Assembly (NCBI GenBank): GCA_030683815.1
Contig: JAUXPJ010000014.1
Span: forward strand, 62,001-126,000
DNA from: Flavobacteriaceae bacterium
GTDB taxonomy: Bacteria > Bacteroidota > Bacteroidia > Flavobacteriales > Flavobacteriaceae
Direction of reading: 5' to 3'
Length of the DNA stretch: 64,000 nt
The notes under the pieces were generated by a model that saw only the letters and a program-made list of their open reading frames with translations, had not been told where the DNA came from and ran no database searches. Positions 28,386-39,200 of the stretch are shown one piece after another. Numbering within the stretch: the first letter of the stretch is position 1; each line of letters begins with the position of its first letter. Both the position numbers and the translations under genes were made by a program.

Positions 28386-29998
28386 AATTTTGTCTTTTTT
28401 AAAGCGATGGAAGTATCAGCTTGCGAATGTGCTTCATTGGCTCTTCCGGAAGGATCTGTGTTTTCTTGCCACTTCGGAATCCATTTTAAAACGGTTTTTG
28501 CCGCAGCTTCTTGGGGGAAATGTTCATGAAATATGCTTCTGTAAAAAAATGCTTCTTTGGTTGTTGGCGTATTGTGCGGGTACAATTCTTGTGCAGTGGC
28601 CAATTGTTCATCTGTAACTTGTAATTCAGTATATGCAATCAAGGTATCGATCCAGCTATAACCAACTCCATCAGAGAATTGTTCTTTTTGTCGCCATAAT
28701 ATTTCAGTCGGTAAAAATGGTTTTTCAGGAGTATCAAAAGCTTTTCTCAAAACATATTTTTCTATTCCTTGATAGGTTTTTGGAAGTTTGTGTTCTGCAT
28801 CAATTTTCATTGCCACATCTAAAAACTCTTTATCTAAAAACGGAACTCTTGCTTCAAGTCCGAAGGCCATAGTTGATTTGTCTGCTCTCAAACAATCTGA
28901 TGTAGAAAGTAATTGAACTCTTCTAATGGTTTCCTTTTGAAATTCTATTGTGCTAGGGGCATTTCTAAAATACAGATAACCTCCAAAAACCTCATCGGCT
29001 CCTTCTCCCGAAAGAACTACTTTAATTCCTAAATCAGTAATATATTTACTCATAAAGTACATGGGAGTACTGGCTCTTACTGAAGTTACATCATAAGTTT
29101 CTAAATGCCAGATTAATTTTTTAATAGCTGCAATTCCTTCTTCAATTGAAAAATGTATTTCATGATGTTCAGTTCCTAAGAATTTAGCCACTTTTCTTGC
29201 AGCAATTAAGTCAGGTGCTTCTGAGTTTAATCCAATTGAAAATGAATGAAGTTTTTGCGCCGTTCCTTCTAACAGTTTTTTGGCGATGGATGAGGTTAAT
29301 GAAGAATCCAATCCGCCCGATAATAAAACGCCTAACGGAACATCGGTCATCAATCTTTTTTGAGTCGATTTTATCAATGATGTTCTAATTTTTTCTAAAT
29401 CTAATTCATCAATTGCTTTTATTTCATCAAACCATTCGGGTTGATAATATTGTACAAATTCAGTTTTTGGTGTGTAATAATATCCCGGTGGAAAAGCTTT
29501 TACATCAACACAAGGTTCTAAAATAGCTTTCATTTCTGAGGAAAAATAAAGCCGTCCTTCGCTATCTTTTCCATAATACAAAGGTTTAACGCCAATTGGG
29601 TCTCTTGCAACGATAAAATCATCACCATCTATCACAACAAATGCAAAATCGCCGTCTAATTTATCCAGAAAATCGTAGCCAAATTCTTCGTATAAATGAA
29701 CAATAACTTCTGAATCTGATTTTGTTCTAAACTGATGCTGACTTAAAGTAGTTTCTCTTAATTCTTGATGATTGTAAATTTCGCCATTGTGAATCATATA
29801 AGCCGTTGAAGTTCCTTGGATGGGTTGAATTCCGGTATGGATATCGATAATTGAAAGTCGTTCATGACTTAAAATAAATCCACTGGGTGTTTGAATTAAG
29901 TTACTTTCATCCGGACCGCGATGCGACATGGTTTTTGAATAGGTTCTTGCTTTTTCGATACTGATATCTTTTCCGATAATGGCTAAAATTCCGCACAT
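28376..29998 (-). CDS. asnB: Asparagine synthetase B, glutamine-hydrolysing
   Basis: It amidates aspartate to asparagine using glutamine and ATP. The 540-residue protein starts MCGILAIIG, so Cys2 becomes the N-terminal nucleophile of the glutaminase domain (HRGPDESN, MIHNGEIYNHQELR). The synthetase half has the PPi loop LSGGLDSSLTSS and LSGEGADEVFGGY. Length and order match AsnB. Monocistronic on the minus strand. Confidence 0.96.
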   Translation of the reverse strand: MCGILAIIGKDISIEKARTYSKTMSHRGPDESNLIQTPSGFILSHERLSIIDIHTGIQPIQGTSTAYMIHNGEIYNHQELRETTLSQHQFRTKSDSEVIVHLYEEFGYDFLDKLDGDFAFVVIDGDDFIVARDPIGVKPLYYGKDSEGRLYFSSEMKAILEPCVDVKAFPPGYYYTPKTEFVQYYQPEWFDEIKAIDELDLEKIRTSLIKSTQKRLMTDVPLGVLLSGGLDSSLTSSIAKKLLEGTAQKLHSFSIGLNSEAPDLIAARKVAKFLGTEHHEIHFSIEEGIAAIKKLIWHLETYDVTSVRASTPMYFMSKYITDLGIKVVLSGEGADEVFGGYLYFRNAPSTIEFQKETIRRVQLLSTSDCLRADKSTMAFGLEARVPFLDKEFLDVAMKIDAEHKLPKTYQGIEKYVLRKAFDTPEKPFLPTEILWRQKEQFSDGVGYSWIDTLIAYTELQVTDEQLATAQELYPHNTPTTKEAFFYRSIFHEHFPQEAAAKTVLKWIPKWQENTDPSGRANEAHSQADTSIALKKTKLSA

Positions 29999-30233
29999 AA
30001 TTTAAATTGTTTTGATTGATAATTGAAATTCAAAAGAACAAATAAACTTACATAAAGGTTGTAAAAATAATTAAATAGTTATAAAAAATAAGTTTAAAAT
30101 AATAAAAAGTAATAAAATGTAAGTTAGAGAGTAAATTTTCAAGTGTTTTACTTATAATTTGAAAGTTTTAAATAATTAGATGAAGAAGGAAAGAAAATAT
30201 ATAATGTAATACATTTGTCGTATAATTTTTAAA

Positions 30234-30827
30234 ATGAATCAACACAGCTTTAAAATTATTTTAATAGACAATTACGATTCGTTTACGTTTAATTTAGTTC
30301 ATTTAATTGAGAAAGTAAGCGGCATAAAGCCGATTGTAAAACGCAATGATGAAGTGACACTCGAAGAAATCAACGAGTATGATTTGATGGTGCTTTCTCC
30401 CGGACCCGGTATTCCTTCCGAAGCCGGAAAATTAAAAGAAATTATTCAAACCTATGCGAATTCAAAACCTATATTTGGAGTTTGCTTGGGATTACAAGCC
30501 ATTGTAGAGGTTTTTGGAGGAACGCTAGAAAACATGGAAACGGTTTATCACGGAGTTTCTACGGATATAACCGTAGATAATACAAATTCCGAATTATTTA
30601 AAGGATTGGGAACCTCATTAACTGTAGGAAGATACCATTCTTGGATTGCCTCATCAAACAATTTTCCTAAAGCATTTAGGGTTACAGCTATAGATAATCA
30701 AAATAGAATCATGGCAATTGAACATCAATCATTACCCATTTACGCCGTGCAATTTCATCCGGAATCTATATTAACTCCTGATGGTGAGCAAATCTTGAGA
30801 AATCTAATTTCAGAACTAAAGAATTAA
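30234..30827 (+). CDS. Class I glutamine amidotransferase, anthranilate / aminodeoxychorismate synthase component II
   Basis: A 197-residue glutaminase that supplies ammonia to chorismate-using enzymes. It has DNYDSFTFNLVH at the start, LSPGPGIPSEAG, the nucleophile Cys84 in FGVCLGLQAI, GRYHSW, and VQFHPESI with the catalytic His and Glu. Neither a trp operon nor pabB is adjacent, so it could be PabA (folate), TrpG (tryptophan) or serve both, as in some bacteria. Its last 4 bases overlap the convergent amidohydrolase gene. A TACATTTG box at 30210-30217 is a possible -7 element. Confidence 0.9.
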   Translation: MNQHSFKIILIDNYDSFTFNLVHLIEKVSGIKPIVKRNDEVTLEEINEYDLMVLSPGPGIPSEAGKLKEIIQTYANSKPIFGVCLGLQAIVEVFGGTLENMETVYHGVSTDITVDNTNSELFKGLGTSLTVGRYHSWIASSNNFPKAFRVTAIDNQNRIMAIEHQSLPIYAVQFHPESILTPDGEQILRNLISELKN

Positions 30828-32440
30828 AAAACTTTTTGTCCGCCTACAAATGTTTGCAACACTTTTATCTTCGGAATTCCAGTATCAACAATTTTCATTA
30901 AATCTGCATCTAAAAACACAAAATCAGCCACTTTACCTGCTTCTATACTTCCTTTTTCGTTCTCTTCAAAACTGGCATAAGCAGCCCAAATTGTCATGCC
31001 GCGCAAAGCTTCTTCACGACTTAAAGCATTTTCTGTCTGAAAACCATTTTCGGGATAATTATTCAAATCTTTTCTAACTACTGCTGCATAAAAAGTGAGT
31101 AAAGGATTCACTTGTTCTATTGGAAAATCTGTTCCTAACGGAATTTTTCCATATTGTTTCAGCAAATTTTTATAGGCATAAGCGCCTTTAATTCTGTGCA
31201 CACCCAAACGGTCTTTTGCCCAATACATATCGGAAGTGGCGTGTGTGGGTTGAACAGATGGAATGATGTTTTTAAAGTAATTAAAATCTTTTAAATCAAC
31301 TACTTGTGCATGTTCTACTCGCCAACGTCTTTCTTTAGAGTTGTTTAAAAGTTCGCTGTATTTTTTTAACACCACATAATTGGCAGAATCGCCGATGGCA
31401 TGGGTGTTCATTTGATAAGCAGATTTAAAAATCTTATCGGCAGTTTTATGAAAATTTTCTAAGGTATTTACCAATGCCCCAAAATAATTTTTTTTATCGC
31501 TATAAGATTCCTTTAAACAAGCACCGCGAGAACCTAAAGCGCCATCTGCGTAATATTTAAAGGAATGTACATGGAGTTTTTCGGTTTTTATAATGCCTTT
31601 GTTGATATAATATTCCAAGTTTTTTTCTGTAGCAGAAACCATTGCATCAATTCTGATTTTTAATTGATTTTTTTGATGCATTTCATCCATCAATTCAATT
31701 ACATCACGATTTAAACCCGCATCAACAACAGTTGTCAATCCATTTTGAAAACAAATTTTTTCAGCATTAATCAATGCATTTATTTGTTCTTGTTTGGTGT
31801 TTAACGGAATTTTAGCTTCGATTAACTCCATTGGATTATCGATAAAAACACCTGTTAAATTTCCATTTTTTTTGATGATAAATCCACCGGATTCCGGTGT
31901 ATTTACAGTAACTCCTGCCAAATCAATCGCTGCTTGATTGGCTAATAAGGCGTGTCCGTCAATACGAGTGATAGCAATTGGAGTTGTGGGAAATAATTCA
32001 TCTAATCTTTCTTTTGTAGGAAATTCTTTGAGTTCCCAATCATTTTGATCCCAACCGCGACCGGTAATATAACTTACATTTTTTTCTTGTTGAAAAGCGA
32101 TAATTCGCTCAATAACTTCATCAAAACTTGCAGTTCCTGTTAAATCAACTTTTTGTTGCTGTAAACCCAATCCATAAAAATGGCAATGCGCATCAATTAA
32201 ACCTGGAACAATTGTTTTTCCTTCAGCGTTTATAATATTTTCAGCATCATATTTCGAAAGAATATCTACTGATGACCCAACTGCTATGAACTTTCCGTCT
32301 TTTACCGCAAAACTCTCAGCAGAATTAAAATTTTCATCAACCGTATAAATTTGAGCGTTGGTCACAATTAAATCAACCATTACCTTTTTATTGCAGGAAA
32401 TTAAGGATGCTAACAGCATTAAAATCGATATTTTTTTCAT
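30824..32440 (-). CDS. Amidohydrolase lipoprotein, YtcJ-like
   Basis: A metal-dependent amidohydrolase of 538 residues. I start it at MKKISILMLLASLISC (32440), a lipoprotein signal with Cys16; the longer frame adds 20 residues without merit. Metal-site motifs: GLIDAHCHFYG, the HAIGDSANYVV region, and TDFPIEQVNP. The layout matches the YtcJ family, whose substrates are mostly unknown. As a lipoprotein it would work in the envelope rather than the cytosol. Confidence 0.85.
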   Translation of the reverse strand: MKKISILMLLASLISCNKKVMVDLIVTNAQIYTVDENFNSAESFAVKDGKFIAVGSSVDILSKYDAENIINAEGKTIVPGLIDAHCHFYGLGLQQQKVDLTGTASFDEVIERIIAFQQEKNVSYITGRGWDQNDWELKEFPTKERLDELFPTTPIAITRIDGHALLANQAAIDLAGVTVNTPESGGFIIKKNGNLTGVFIDNPMELIEAKIPLNTKQEQINALINAEKICFQNGLTTVVDAGLNRDVIELMDEMHQKNQLKIRIDAMVSATEKNLEYYINKGIIKTEKLHVHSFKYYADGALGSRGACLKESYSDKKNYFGALVNTLENFHKTADKIFKSAYQMNTHAIGDSANYVVLKKYSELLNNSKERRWRVEHAQVVDLKDFNYFKNIIPSVQPTHATSDMYWAKDRLGVHRIKGAYAYKNLLKQYGKIPLGTDFPIEQVNPLLTFYAAVVRKDLNNYPENGFQTENALSREEALRGMTIWAAYASFEENEKGSIEAGKVADFVFLDADLMKIVDTGIPKIKVLQTFVGGQKVF

Positions 32441-32515
32441 TGGTTTATTGGTAGTTTTATTTTCAATATTTAAAAAATTGGTTTGAAGTTTAAAGTTCAA
32501 AGTTTAATTAAAATC

Positions 32516-32542
32516 TTATAAACTTCTCTGATTAGTGTTGAC
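32516..32542. repeat. Direct repeat A, copy 1
   Basis: A 27-bp segment (TTATAAACTTCTCTGATTAG and on) that recurs at 32623-32649 with two mismatches, a spacing of 107 bp. It belongs to the nested repeat cluster between the amidohydrolase and M28 peptidase genes. Confidence 0.65.
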
Positions 32543-32545
32543 TGG

Positions 32546-32624
32546 TTTTTGTTTAAATTATTTTAACTTTTTTTATTTATTTTATGCTCCCTTTCCTTTG
32601 GAAAGGGCTGGGGATAGGATTTTT
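32546..32624. repeat. 79-bp direct repeat B, copy 1, with a REP-like palindrome
   Basis: Identical over 79 bp to 32737-32815. Its 3' half holds the palindrome CCCTTTCCTTTGGAAAGGG-like core (CCTTTCCTTTGGAAAGG) followed by CTGGGGATAGG. The first half is a run of T-rich DNA. Confidence 0.75.
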
Positions 32625-32649
32625 ATAAACTTCCCTGATTAGTGTTGAC
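32623..32649. repeat. Direct repeat A, copy 2
   Basis: Second copy of the 27-bp segment at 32516-32542 (TTATAAACTTCCCTGATTAG and on). It abuts the end of repeat B copy 1. Confidence 0.65.
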
Positions 32650-32705
32650 CGTTTTTTATTAAATTTTCATTATCAATTGTTAATTTTTCATTGTTAATTG
32701 TTTCT

Positions 32706-32737
32706 CCCATCCTAAATCCTTCCCAAAGGGAAGGACT
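32706..32737. repeat. Inverted REP-like element
   Basis: CCCATCCTAAATCCTTCCC then AAAGGGAAGGACT. In reverse complement it is a palindrome followed by TTTAGGATGGG, the same plan as the elements in repeat B. It lies between the two B copies. Confidence 0.55.
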
Positions 32738-32815
32738 TTTTGTTTAAATTATTTTAACTTTTTTTATTTATTTTATGCTCCCTTTCCTTTGGAAAGGGCT
32801 GGGGATAGGATTTTT
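32737..32815. repeat. 79-bp direct repeat B, copy 2
   Basis: An exact second copy of 32546-32624, offset by 191 bp. It ends just before the M28 peptidase stop codon. The whole gap from 32441 to 32837 is made of these repeats and AT-rich spacer, with no gene. Confidence 0.75.
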
Positions 32816-32837
32816 TTATCTTTTTTATCACTTCTTC

Positions 32838-34214
32838 TCAATCCAAATAAGAATCCATCAAATATAATAAGGAAGCCATTGCGGCTGTGCCCAATTCTAA
32901 CTCCCGTTTGTTCACTTTGTCAAAAGTATCAGTTGCAGCATGATGATAATCAAAATAACGTTGAGAATCTGGTTTGTAGCCCACTAAAAGAGTCTCATCA
33001 GTTTTTAAATGTCGTGTGTCAGCGCCACTTCCTCCTTTAAAAAACTCATAGATTCCATATTTTTCAAAAAGTGGTTTCCAAGTTTGGATTAGGTCAAAAT
33101 ATTTTTGGTTACTATCAATAGAAAAACCTCTCGGGGTAAATCCGCCAGAATCTGATTCTAAACCGGCTAAATGAATTTCATTGTTCACTTTTGCCTCATC
33201 AGCATATTTTCTGCTGCCTGATCCGCTGTTTTCTTCATCCATAAAAAGGACAACTCTTAATGTATTTCTTGGTTGAATATTGTTAATTTTAAACAACCTA
33301 ATTGCTTCCATTGATTGTACCACACCGGCTCCATTATCGTGAGAACCTTGACCTAAATCCCAGGAATCTAAATGTCCGCCAACAACGATAAATTTATTCG
33401 GATTTTCAGTTCCCGTTAGTTCTCCAATCACATTATAGGATTGTTTTGGCTCAAAATTATGACAACTTTGTTTGAAGTAAAATTTTAATTGCGGATTTTC
33501 TTTCAAATGTTTGCTCAGCAATTCGGCTGCATTGGTGCTGATGGCAGCGGCAGGAATTTTTTCATTTTCGGGGATATCACGATAGCTCATGACTCCGGTA
33601 TGCGGAAAATCATCTAAACTGGTTGTTAATGATCTGATGATAATCGCTGATGCGCCAAATTTACCGACTACATTTGCGCTGTTTACTCTAATTCCGGCAG
33701 TTTCTCCGTAAGAGGTAAACGGTCTTAAGTTGGTGGTTTTCATCGGAACATTAAAAAATACGATTTTTCCTTTAAGGGCTGTTCCTAATTTTTCGGCTTC
33801 AGCGATGCTTTTAACTTCTACTATTTGGGCGGCAATTCCGCTTTTTGGTGTGGCAATAGAATTGCCTAAAGCCGCGATTGGAACTTTAATTTTTTTCTTG
33901 TTGAGGGTGTAATAAGCCACTTCTTTTGTTCCTCTTTCCCAATGCGGAACCATAACGGGCTGTAACCAAACTTTGTCAAACCCTGCATTTTTCATGGTAG
34001 CTTCTGCCCATTTCACTGCTTTTTCAGCTGAAACAGTTCCAGACATTCTGCCTCCAATTTGATTGGATAAATAAGTCAACCATTCATAACTTTTCCCTTG
34101 CGTTAAAGCAGCAAAATGGAAATCGGTCAAGGCCTTTTCATCAGCTACTTTAATCGATTGTGAAAAAGTAGTTATGGAAATCATTGAAAGGAAAAGGGGG
34201 ATTAAATATTTCAT
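32838..34214 (-). CDS. M28-family zinc aminopeptidase, secreted
   Basis: 458 residues with a signal peptide (1-19, ends TTFSQ). A PA-like insert (residues about 130-240) precedes the M28 catalytic core. Zinc ligands appear in order: HLDSWD, SHDNGAG (bridging Asp), DEENSGSGS (catalytic and ligand Glu), LESDSGG, and YHHAATDTFD near the end. It probably removes N-terminal residues from peptides in the periplasm. Monocistronic, flanked downstream by REP-like repeats. Confidence 0.9.
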   Translation of the reverse strand: MKYLIPLFLSMISITTFSQSIKVADEKALTDFHFAALTQGKSYEWLTYLSNQIGGRMSGTVSAEKAVKWAEATMKNAGFDKVWLQPVMVPHWERGTKEVAYYTLNKKKIKVPIAALGNSIATPKSGIAAQIVEVKSIAEAEKLGTALKGKIVFFNVPMKTTNLRPFTSYGETAGIRVNSANVVGKFGASAIIIRSLTTSLDDFPHTGVMSYRDIPENEKIPAAAISTNAAELLSKHLKENPQLKFYFKQSCHNFEPKQSYNVIGELTGTENPNKFIVVGGHLDSWDLGQGSHDNGAGVVQSMEAIRLFKINNIQPRNTLRVVLFMDEENSGSGSRKYADEAKVNNEIHLAGLESDSGGFTPRGFSIDSNQKYFDLIQTWKPLFEKYGIYEFFKGGSGADTRHLKTDETLLVGYKPDSQRYFDYHHAATDTFDKVNKRELELGTAAMASLLYLMDSYLD

Positions 34215-34294
34215 GTTTTTTTAAAGTTTAAATGTTGAATTTTTCATTTTTCATTTTTCATTGCCAAATTTTGGGCTAAATCTAAACATTTTTC

Positions 34295-34334
34295 ATAAAA
34301 AAACGGCAAAATCGTTTGATAGACTTTACCGTTT
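34295..34334 (-). terminator. Terminator after the barrel-protein / TPR operon
   Basis: AAACGGCAAA (34301-34310) can pair fully with TTTACCGTTT (34325-34334), allowing one G-T pair. A T tract follows on the minus strand. Confidence 0.7.
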
Positions 34335-34354
34335 CCCATATTTCGGGGGAAATA

Positions 34355-36112
34355 TTACAAATCAAATTTATAGGTAATTCCGGCAATGGCTTGTAAACCC
34401 TGCACTTTGTAATGTGCATAGGGTTGGTGGTTGCCGTTTAATAAATTATTTACTTTTGCAAAAGCAGTCAAACGGTTTGAAAAATGATACCCAAAATCAA
34501 TATTAACATCAACATAAGCTTTGTTTTTGATGATAAAATCTGAGGGATCAAAAGGGAGAAAAGACATATATAATCCATAGGGAATCTCAATATCTATTGT
34601 TTCACCCACCAAATAAATCGATGAATTGGCAAACCATTTATTGGTTTGATAATCTGCCGATAGGGTAGTTTTATAAGTTGGAAGATTAAACGCTTCGGCG
34701 AAATTTTCAGTATCATAATTGCTGAAAATAAGATTTCCTTTTAAATAAAATTCATCGCTTAAAGCCAAATTTAAATCGCCTTCAATTTCAAAAGTTGTTA
34801 CCTTATCATATACCAAACCGAATGAATTTCCGGCTTCATAGCCGTAATTAACGGGTAAAATCCCATTACTTTTATTTTGGTTTAACAAAAACATCGGTTT
34901 ATTTTTTTCTTTGATATAAGATGTTTTGAGCTGATAATTTAAAGAGTTTGATAAATTTCCTTTGATTCCGAAAAATGCATTGTAAGCTTGATCGGTTTCC
35001 TTGATAACCAAGGTTGGTGATACAAAAGGATTTTTTTCTACCATATTTTTATACGAATTGGTTTTAAGTTCACCGGTAACGCCTAGAAACGGAATCAATA
35101 AATCATCCATCAATTTATAAGATGCATACACATTTGGATAGGAGTAAAGCTTACTTTCGCGATGTTCCAAATCAAAAGAGTAGGTTAAATTTACGCCTAA
35201 ATTTAATTGAAAGTTTTCTCTTAACACTTCAAGCGAAGGTTTTAATCCAAACTTTAAAAATGAATGTTCTAAATCGGTTGTTGTATTATATGCTTTCTCA
35301 AATTTACCTTTCAATAAATCAACATCAGCTTCTACATGAATTTTTTCGGTTGAAATAGGAAAAGACAAGCCGGTTTTGGCAAAAAGCTGTATTTCGTTAC
35401 TGCTGTAATCATCTTTAAAATAGGAAATTCCGGTTTTTACATCCTCTAAAAAAAACTCTTTAAAATCAATTTTACCGTCAATTCCAATAGTTTGATATTG
35501 TTGTTTCGGATTCAGATTTTCAATAAATGAGGTTGAATAAGCTATCGCTTCCGGCTCGGGCAAACCATACCAATTAGTTTTTTTGTTTTCAAAAATGGCT
35601 TTTGCCTGCCAGTTGTAATATTGTTCTTGATGATGATAGGTCGCTTGGAAATTCATTTTAGAAAATTCATCTTCGATGATGGTATTTGAAACTCCGTTTT
35701 TAGATGAATTGTAAAATCCGTAAATACTAAAGAAATCATCTTTTTCAGCTTTAAATTTCAAGAACGATTCTACTAAAGGAGAGGAGAAATTTCCATATCC
35801 AACCGATAAGAAACTATCGTATAAAAGTTCCTTTTTTGGGCGCTCCAAAACTTGTGCTTTTCCTTTTGCCGGTGTAAAAGTGGATGCAACCGGAACCGAT
35901 TGAATTTCGTATTGAATTTTTTCTTTTACCAGTATGGCATCTTCTTGAATTGAAGGATTTTCATTGAGTTTATACGCATCAGAAACAGTTGGTTTAAACG
36001 ATTTTACCACATTGATGGTTTCTGTTTTAAGTGTGTCTTTTGACTTGGTTACTTGCGCAACTACGCTTGATGTAACAAATAATAAACTGAAGATTATAAT
36101 AAGCTTTCGCAT
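34355..36112 (-). CDS. Outer-membrane TonB-receptor-like barrel without a plug
   Basis: 585 residues with a signal peptide (1-19, ends VVAQ). After about 75 residues of low complexity (VVKSFKPTVSDAYKL) comes a long beta-barrel, ending in the strand LQAIAGITYKFDL with a terminal aromatic pattern. It resembles the barrel of TonB-dependent receptors, but I see no plug domain and no TonB box, so active import is doubtful. The gene follows the 1007-residue TPR gene on the same strand with a 103-base gap, so the pair probably works together. Confidence 0.7.
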   Translation of the reverse strand: MRKLIIIFSLLFVTSSVVAQVTKSKDTLKTETINVVKSFKPTVSDAYKLNENPSIQEDAILVKEKIQYEIQSVPVASTFTPAKGKAQVLERPKKELLYDSFLSVGYGNFSSPLVESFLKFKAEKDDFFSIYGFYNSSKNGVSNTIIEDEFSKMNFQATYHHQEQYYNWQAKAIFENKKTNWYGLPEPEAIAYSTSFIENLNPKQQYQTIGIDGKIDFKEFFLEDVKTGISYFKDDYSSNEIQLFAKTGLSFPISTEKIHVEADVDLLKGKFEKAYNTTTDLEHSFLKFGLKPSLEVLRENFQLNLGVNLTYSFDLEHRESKLYSYPNVYASYKLMDDLLIPFLGVTGELKTNSYKNMVEKNPFVSPTLVIKETDQAYNAFFGIKGNLSNSLNYQLKTSYIKEKNKPMFLLNQNKSNGILPVNYGYEAGNSFGLVYDKVTTFEIEGDLNLALSDEFYLKGNLIFSNYDTENFAEAFNLPTYKTTLSADYQTNKWFANSSIYLVGETIDIEIPYGLYMSFLPFDPSDFIIKNKAYVDVNIDFGYHFSNRLTAFAKVNNLLNGNHQPYAHYKVQGLQAIAGITYKFDL

Positions 36113-36215
36113 AGTTTATTTTTTTAATTTTATATGTATTTAATTTATTGTTTTTAATATGTCATATAGAATACGCCAGTTTTAATAAAAATTCTTCATC
36201 ATTGATTGTTTTTTT

Positions 36216-39200
36216 TCAAACATGGCTATTTCCTATAATTACTGATTCATTGGTTTTAGATTGCTCTATTTTAAATTCAGCCAAAAGTGTTTTTGCTTCT
36301 TGAATCACTTCTTCAAACTCACCGAAATTTGCGATAACATTTTCTAAAATATAATTAGCCTGATAAGCATCTTTGAGTGCATTGAAATTTTTAGCCATGA
36401 TAATCAAAGATTTTGCTCCCCAATATTTATAGGCAGAAAAATCAGCTGCAATTTTCTGAACAATTTCATTGGAAACTTTATAATTTCCGGCTTTATGTTC
36501 GTAATAAGCACTGTAATAAAGTGCTTCAGCTTTTAATTTTCCTGATGAAATTTTCTCAACCTCTTTAAAAGTTGCTTTGGCTTTGGTATCATTTCCGTTT
36601 TTAAAAGCAGCTCTGGCAATCAAAATAGTAGCGTCTGCTCTTACGCGGTCATCAATACGCGGTAATGCCAAAACTTTATCGGCGTACAATTCTGCTTTAA
36701 CAAACTGATTGGTTTCATAAAAACCTTTCATCAAATTAGACATTGCAAAAGTTCTGTTTTGAGTAGATGCTGCAATTTCTTCCAAAGAAATTAAAATAGG
36801 AATGGCGCTATTCCAATCATTTTTTTCTAAATAAAACTGAGCCAAAATGGTCAAAGAAGTTTCTGAAAATTCATTTCTGGTAGTTGCAACTTTTTGCAAA
36901 TGAGGTATTGCATCACTCATTTGTTTTTCGCTGATGTACGATTGCGCTAAATAATAATTGGCTTTAGTAGCATTAATTCCGTTAGGAAAAGTGTTGAGGT
37001 ATTTTTGGAATCCGCTGATGGCTTTTTTAAATTCATTGGATAAAAATGGTTTTTCGGCAGATTCATAAGTTGTATTGTCCAATTCGGCATCAGAAATTGA
37101 CACAAAATCTAGCCCTTTAACCCAAACGGCATATTCATCCACTTTTCCGATATCGATATAAAGTTGTCGCGCATTGGCAACGGCCTCTTTGGCTTCCTGG
37201 CTTTTTGGAAAATCTTTGACCACTTTTTTATACGATGAAAGTGCTAAATCATTTCGGTCAGTATTGTAATAAATCAGCCCTTCTTTAAGCATTGCTCTGG
37301 CAACAAACGGACTTTTTGGATGTTCAGCAATTAGCTTTTTAAATGATTGTATGGCGCCGTTGGCATTGTTGGTAGCCACTTGAGTGTTTCCTAATTCGTA
37401 AAGAGCATTATCTCTGTAAGGTGATTTTTGAAATCGATTTAAAAACGTTTCTAAATTTTTAATTTTATCGGCATTTCTATTGACAAATCCGTAACTGATT
37501 GCTTTTTGATAAAGTGCATAATCTACATCAATTCCGTTTAAATCAATGGCTTTATTGTAGGCATCCATGGCTTTCCAATAATTACTGGCAGCAAAATAAC
37601 TATCACCCAAACGCAGATAAGTGTCGTTTAATTTAGCATTATCTTTAGGTTTTTTGTTGATGAATTTTTGAAACTCATCTGCAGCAGCTTCATATTCTTT
37701 CAATTTAAAATGAGTATATCCGATATGATAATTAACAAACTGAAACTCATTTGTTTTATTGGCTTGTGGATTGCGTTCAAACGATTTAAAATCTTGAAGG
37801 GCATTTCTAAAATAGTTCAATCGGTAATTGGATTCGCCTTTCCAAAAAGAGGCTAAAGCGGTATAAAGAGGATCAATATTTTCTTTGGTCGCTTTTTCAA
37901 AATGTAGTTGAGCATTATTAAAATCATTTTCATTAAAAAGTTGAACACCTCTTAAATAGCTGATTTTTTGATAAAGCGTTTTGCTTTTAACGTCAGATTT
38001 ATCTCTTAAATAAGTGATGGCTCCAGCATAATTCTTGGTTGAAATATAGGAGCTGATAATTAAATCATTGATTTCATTTCGACTGGTAGAACGCGGAAAT
38101 TCTTTGATAAAATCTTGTAAAACTTCGGCTACATTTTTATATGGATTTCCAATTTCGAAACTCAATTTAGCATAATTTAAATAGGCATCTTCTCGTATTT
38201 TTTCATCAAAAGTCATTTGAGAAGCATTTTTAAAAGCGTTTAGTGCTTCCGATTTTTTGTTGGTTTTTAAATAACATTCAGCTAAGTGGTAATAAGCATT
38301 TTGTGCTACAGCATTTTGACCATTAATAATTTTGTTAAACTGCGAAATGGCGTTTTCATAGTCTTTCATTTTGTAGTACGAATACCCTAAATAATAATAA
38401 TCAGTATTGTTCCACTTCCCTCTTTTTCCTTTGTATTTCAATAAATGCGGAATGGCATCTGCATAATTTTTTAAGTTGAAATAACTTTCTCCAACAATTT
38501 TTGAAATTTCGGATTGGTTGTTCGGATTGGTTGTTTTAAGTAAAGGAAGCCCTAAATCAATCACCTTTTGGAATTTTCCCAACTTAAAATTCATATCAAC
38601 CAGATAATAAGACACCTCTTTTTCAAATTTTGAATCTTTTGCCACTTCCGATAAATATTGGTTGGCTTCTTCATAATTATCTTGATTGTAAGCCATAAAT
38701 CCGTAATAATATTTAGCCTGAGAACCGTATTTAGGTGAATTCAGTAATGGTGTAAAATGCTTTTTGGCTTCTGTATAATTATTGGTTGCAAACAATGCAT
38801 AAGCATAACGAAACTTAAAATCTTCTTCTTTTTGGGAAGAAAAACCGGTGGTTTTAACTTTGGATAACCATTTTAAAGCATAAGCATATTTACCGGTATC
38901 AAAATAATAATTGCCAACTTCTAAATAAGCATTGGAAACTTTTAAGCTGGTTGGATATTTTTTAACGAAATTAAGCATTAATTGGTCACCGTTTTGCTGT
39001 CCATTTTTGATGGATGCATTGGCAATATAATATTCACAATTAGCACGATTTTCCGAAGATTTGTCAAATTGATTTTTAACAACTTCAAATAAAATTATGG
39101 CAGCTTCATAAGATTGATTCTCATAAAGAGAAACTGCTTTATTGTAATCGTTTAATGTTGAATAGTTTGCAATAGTTTGTTGCCCAAAAGCAACGTGGAC

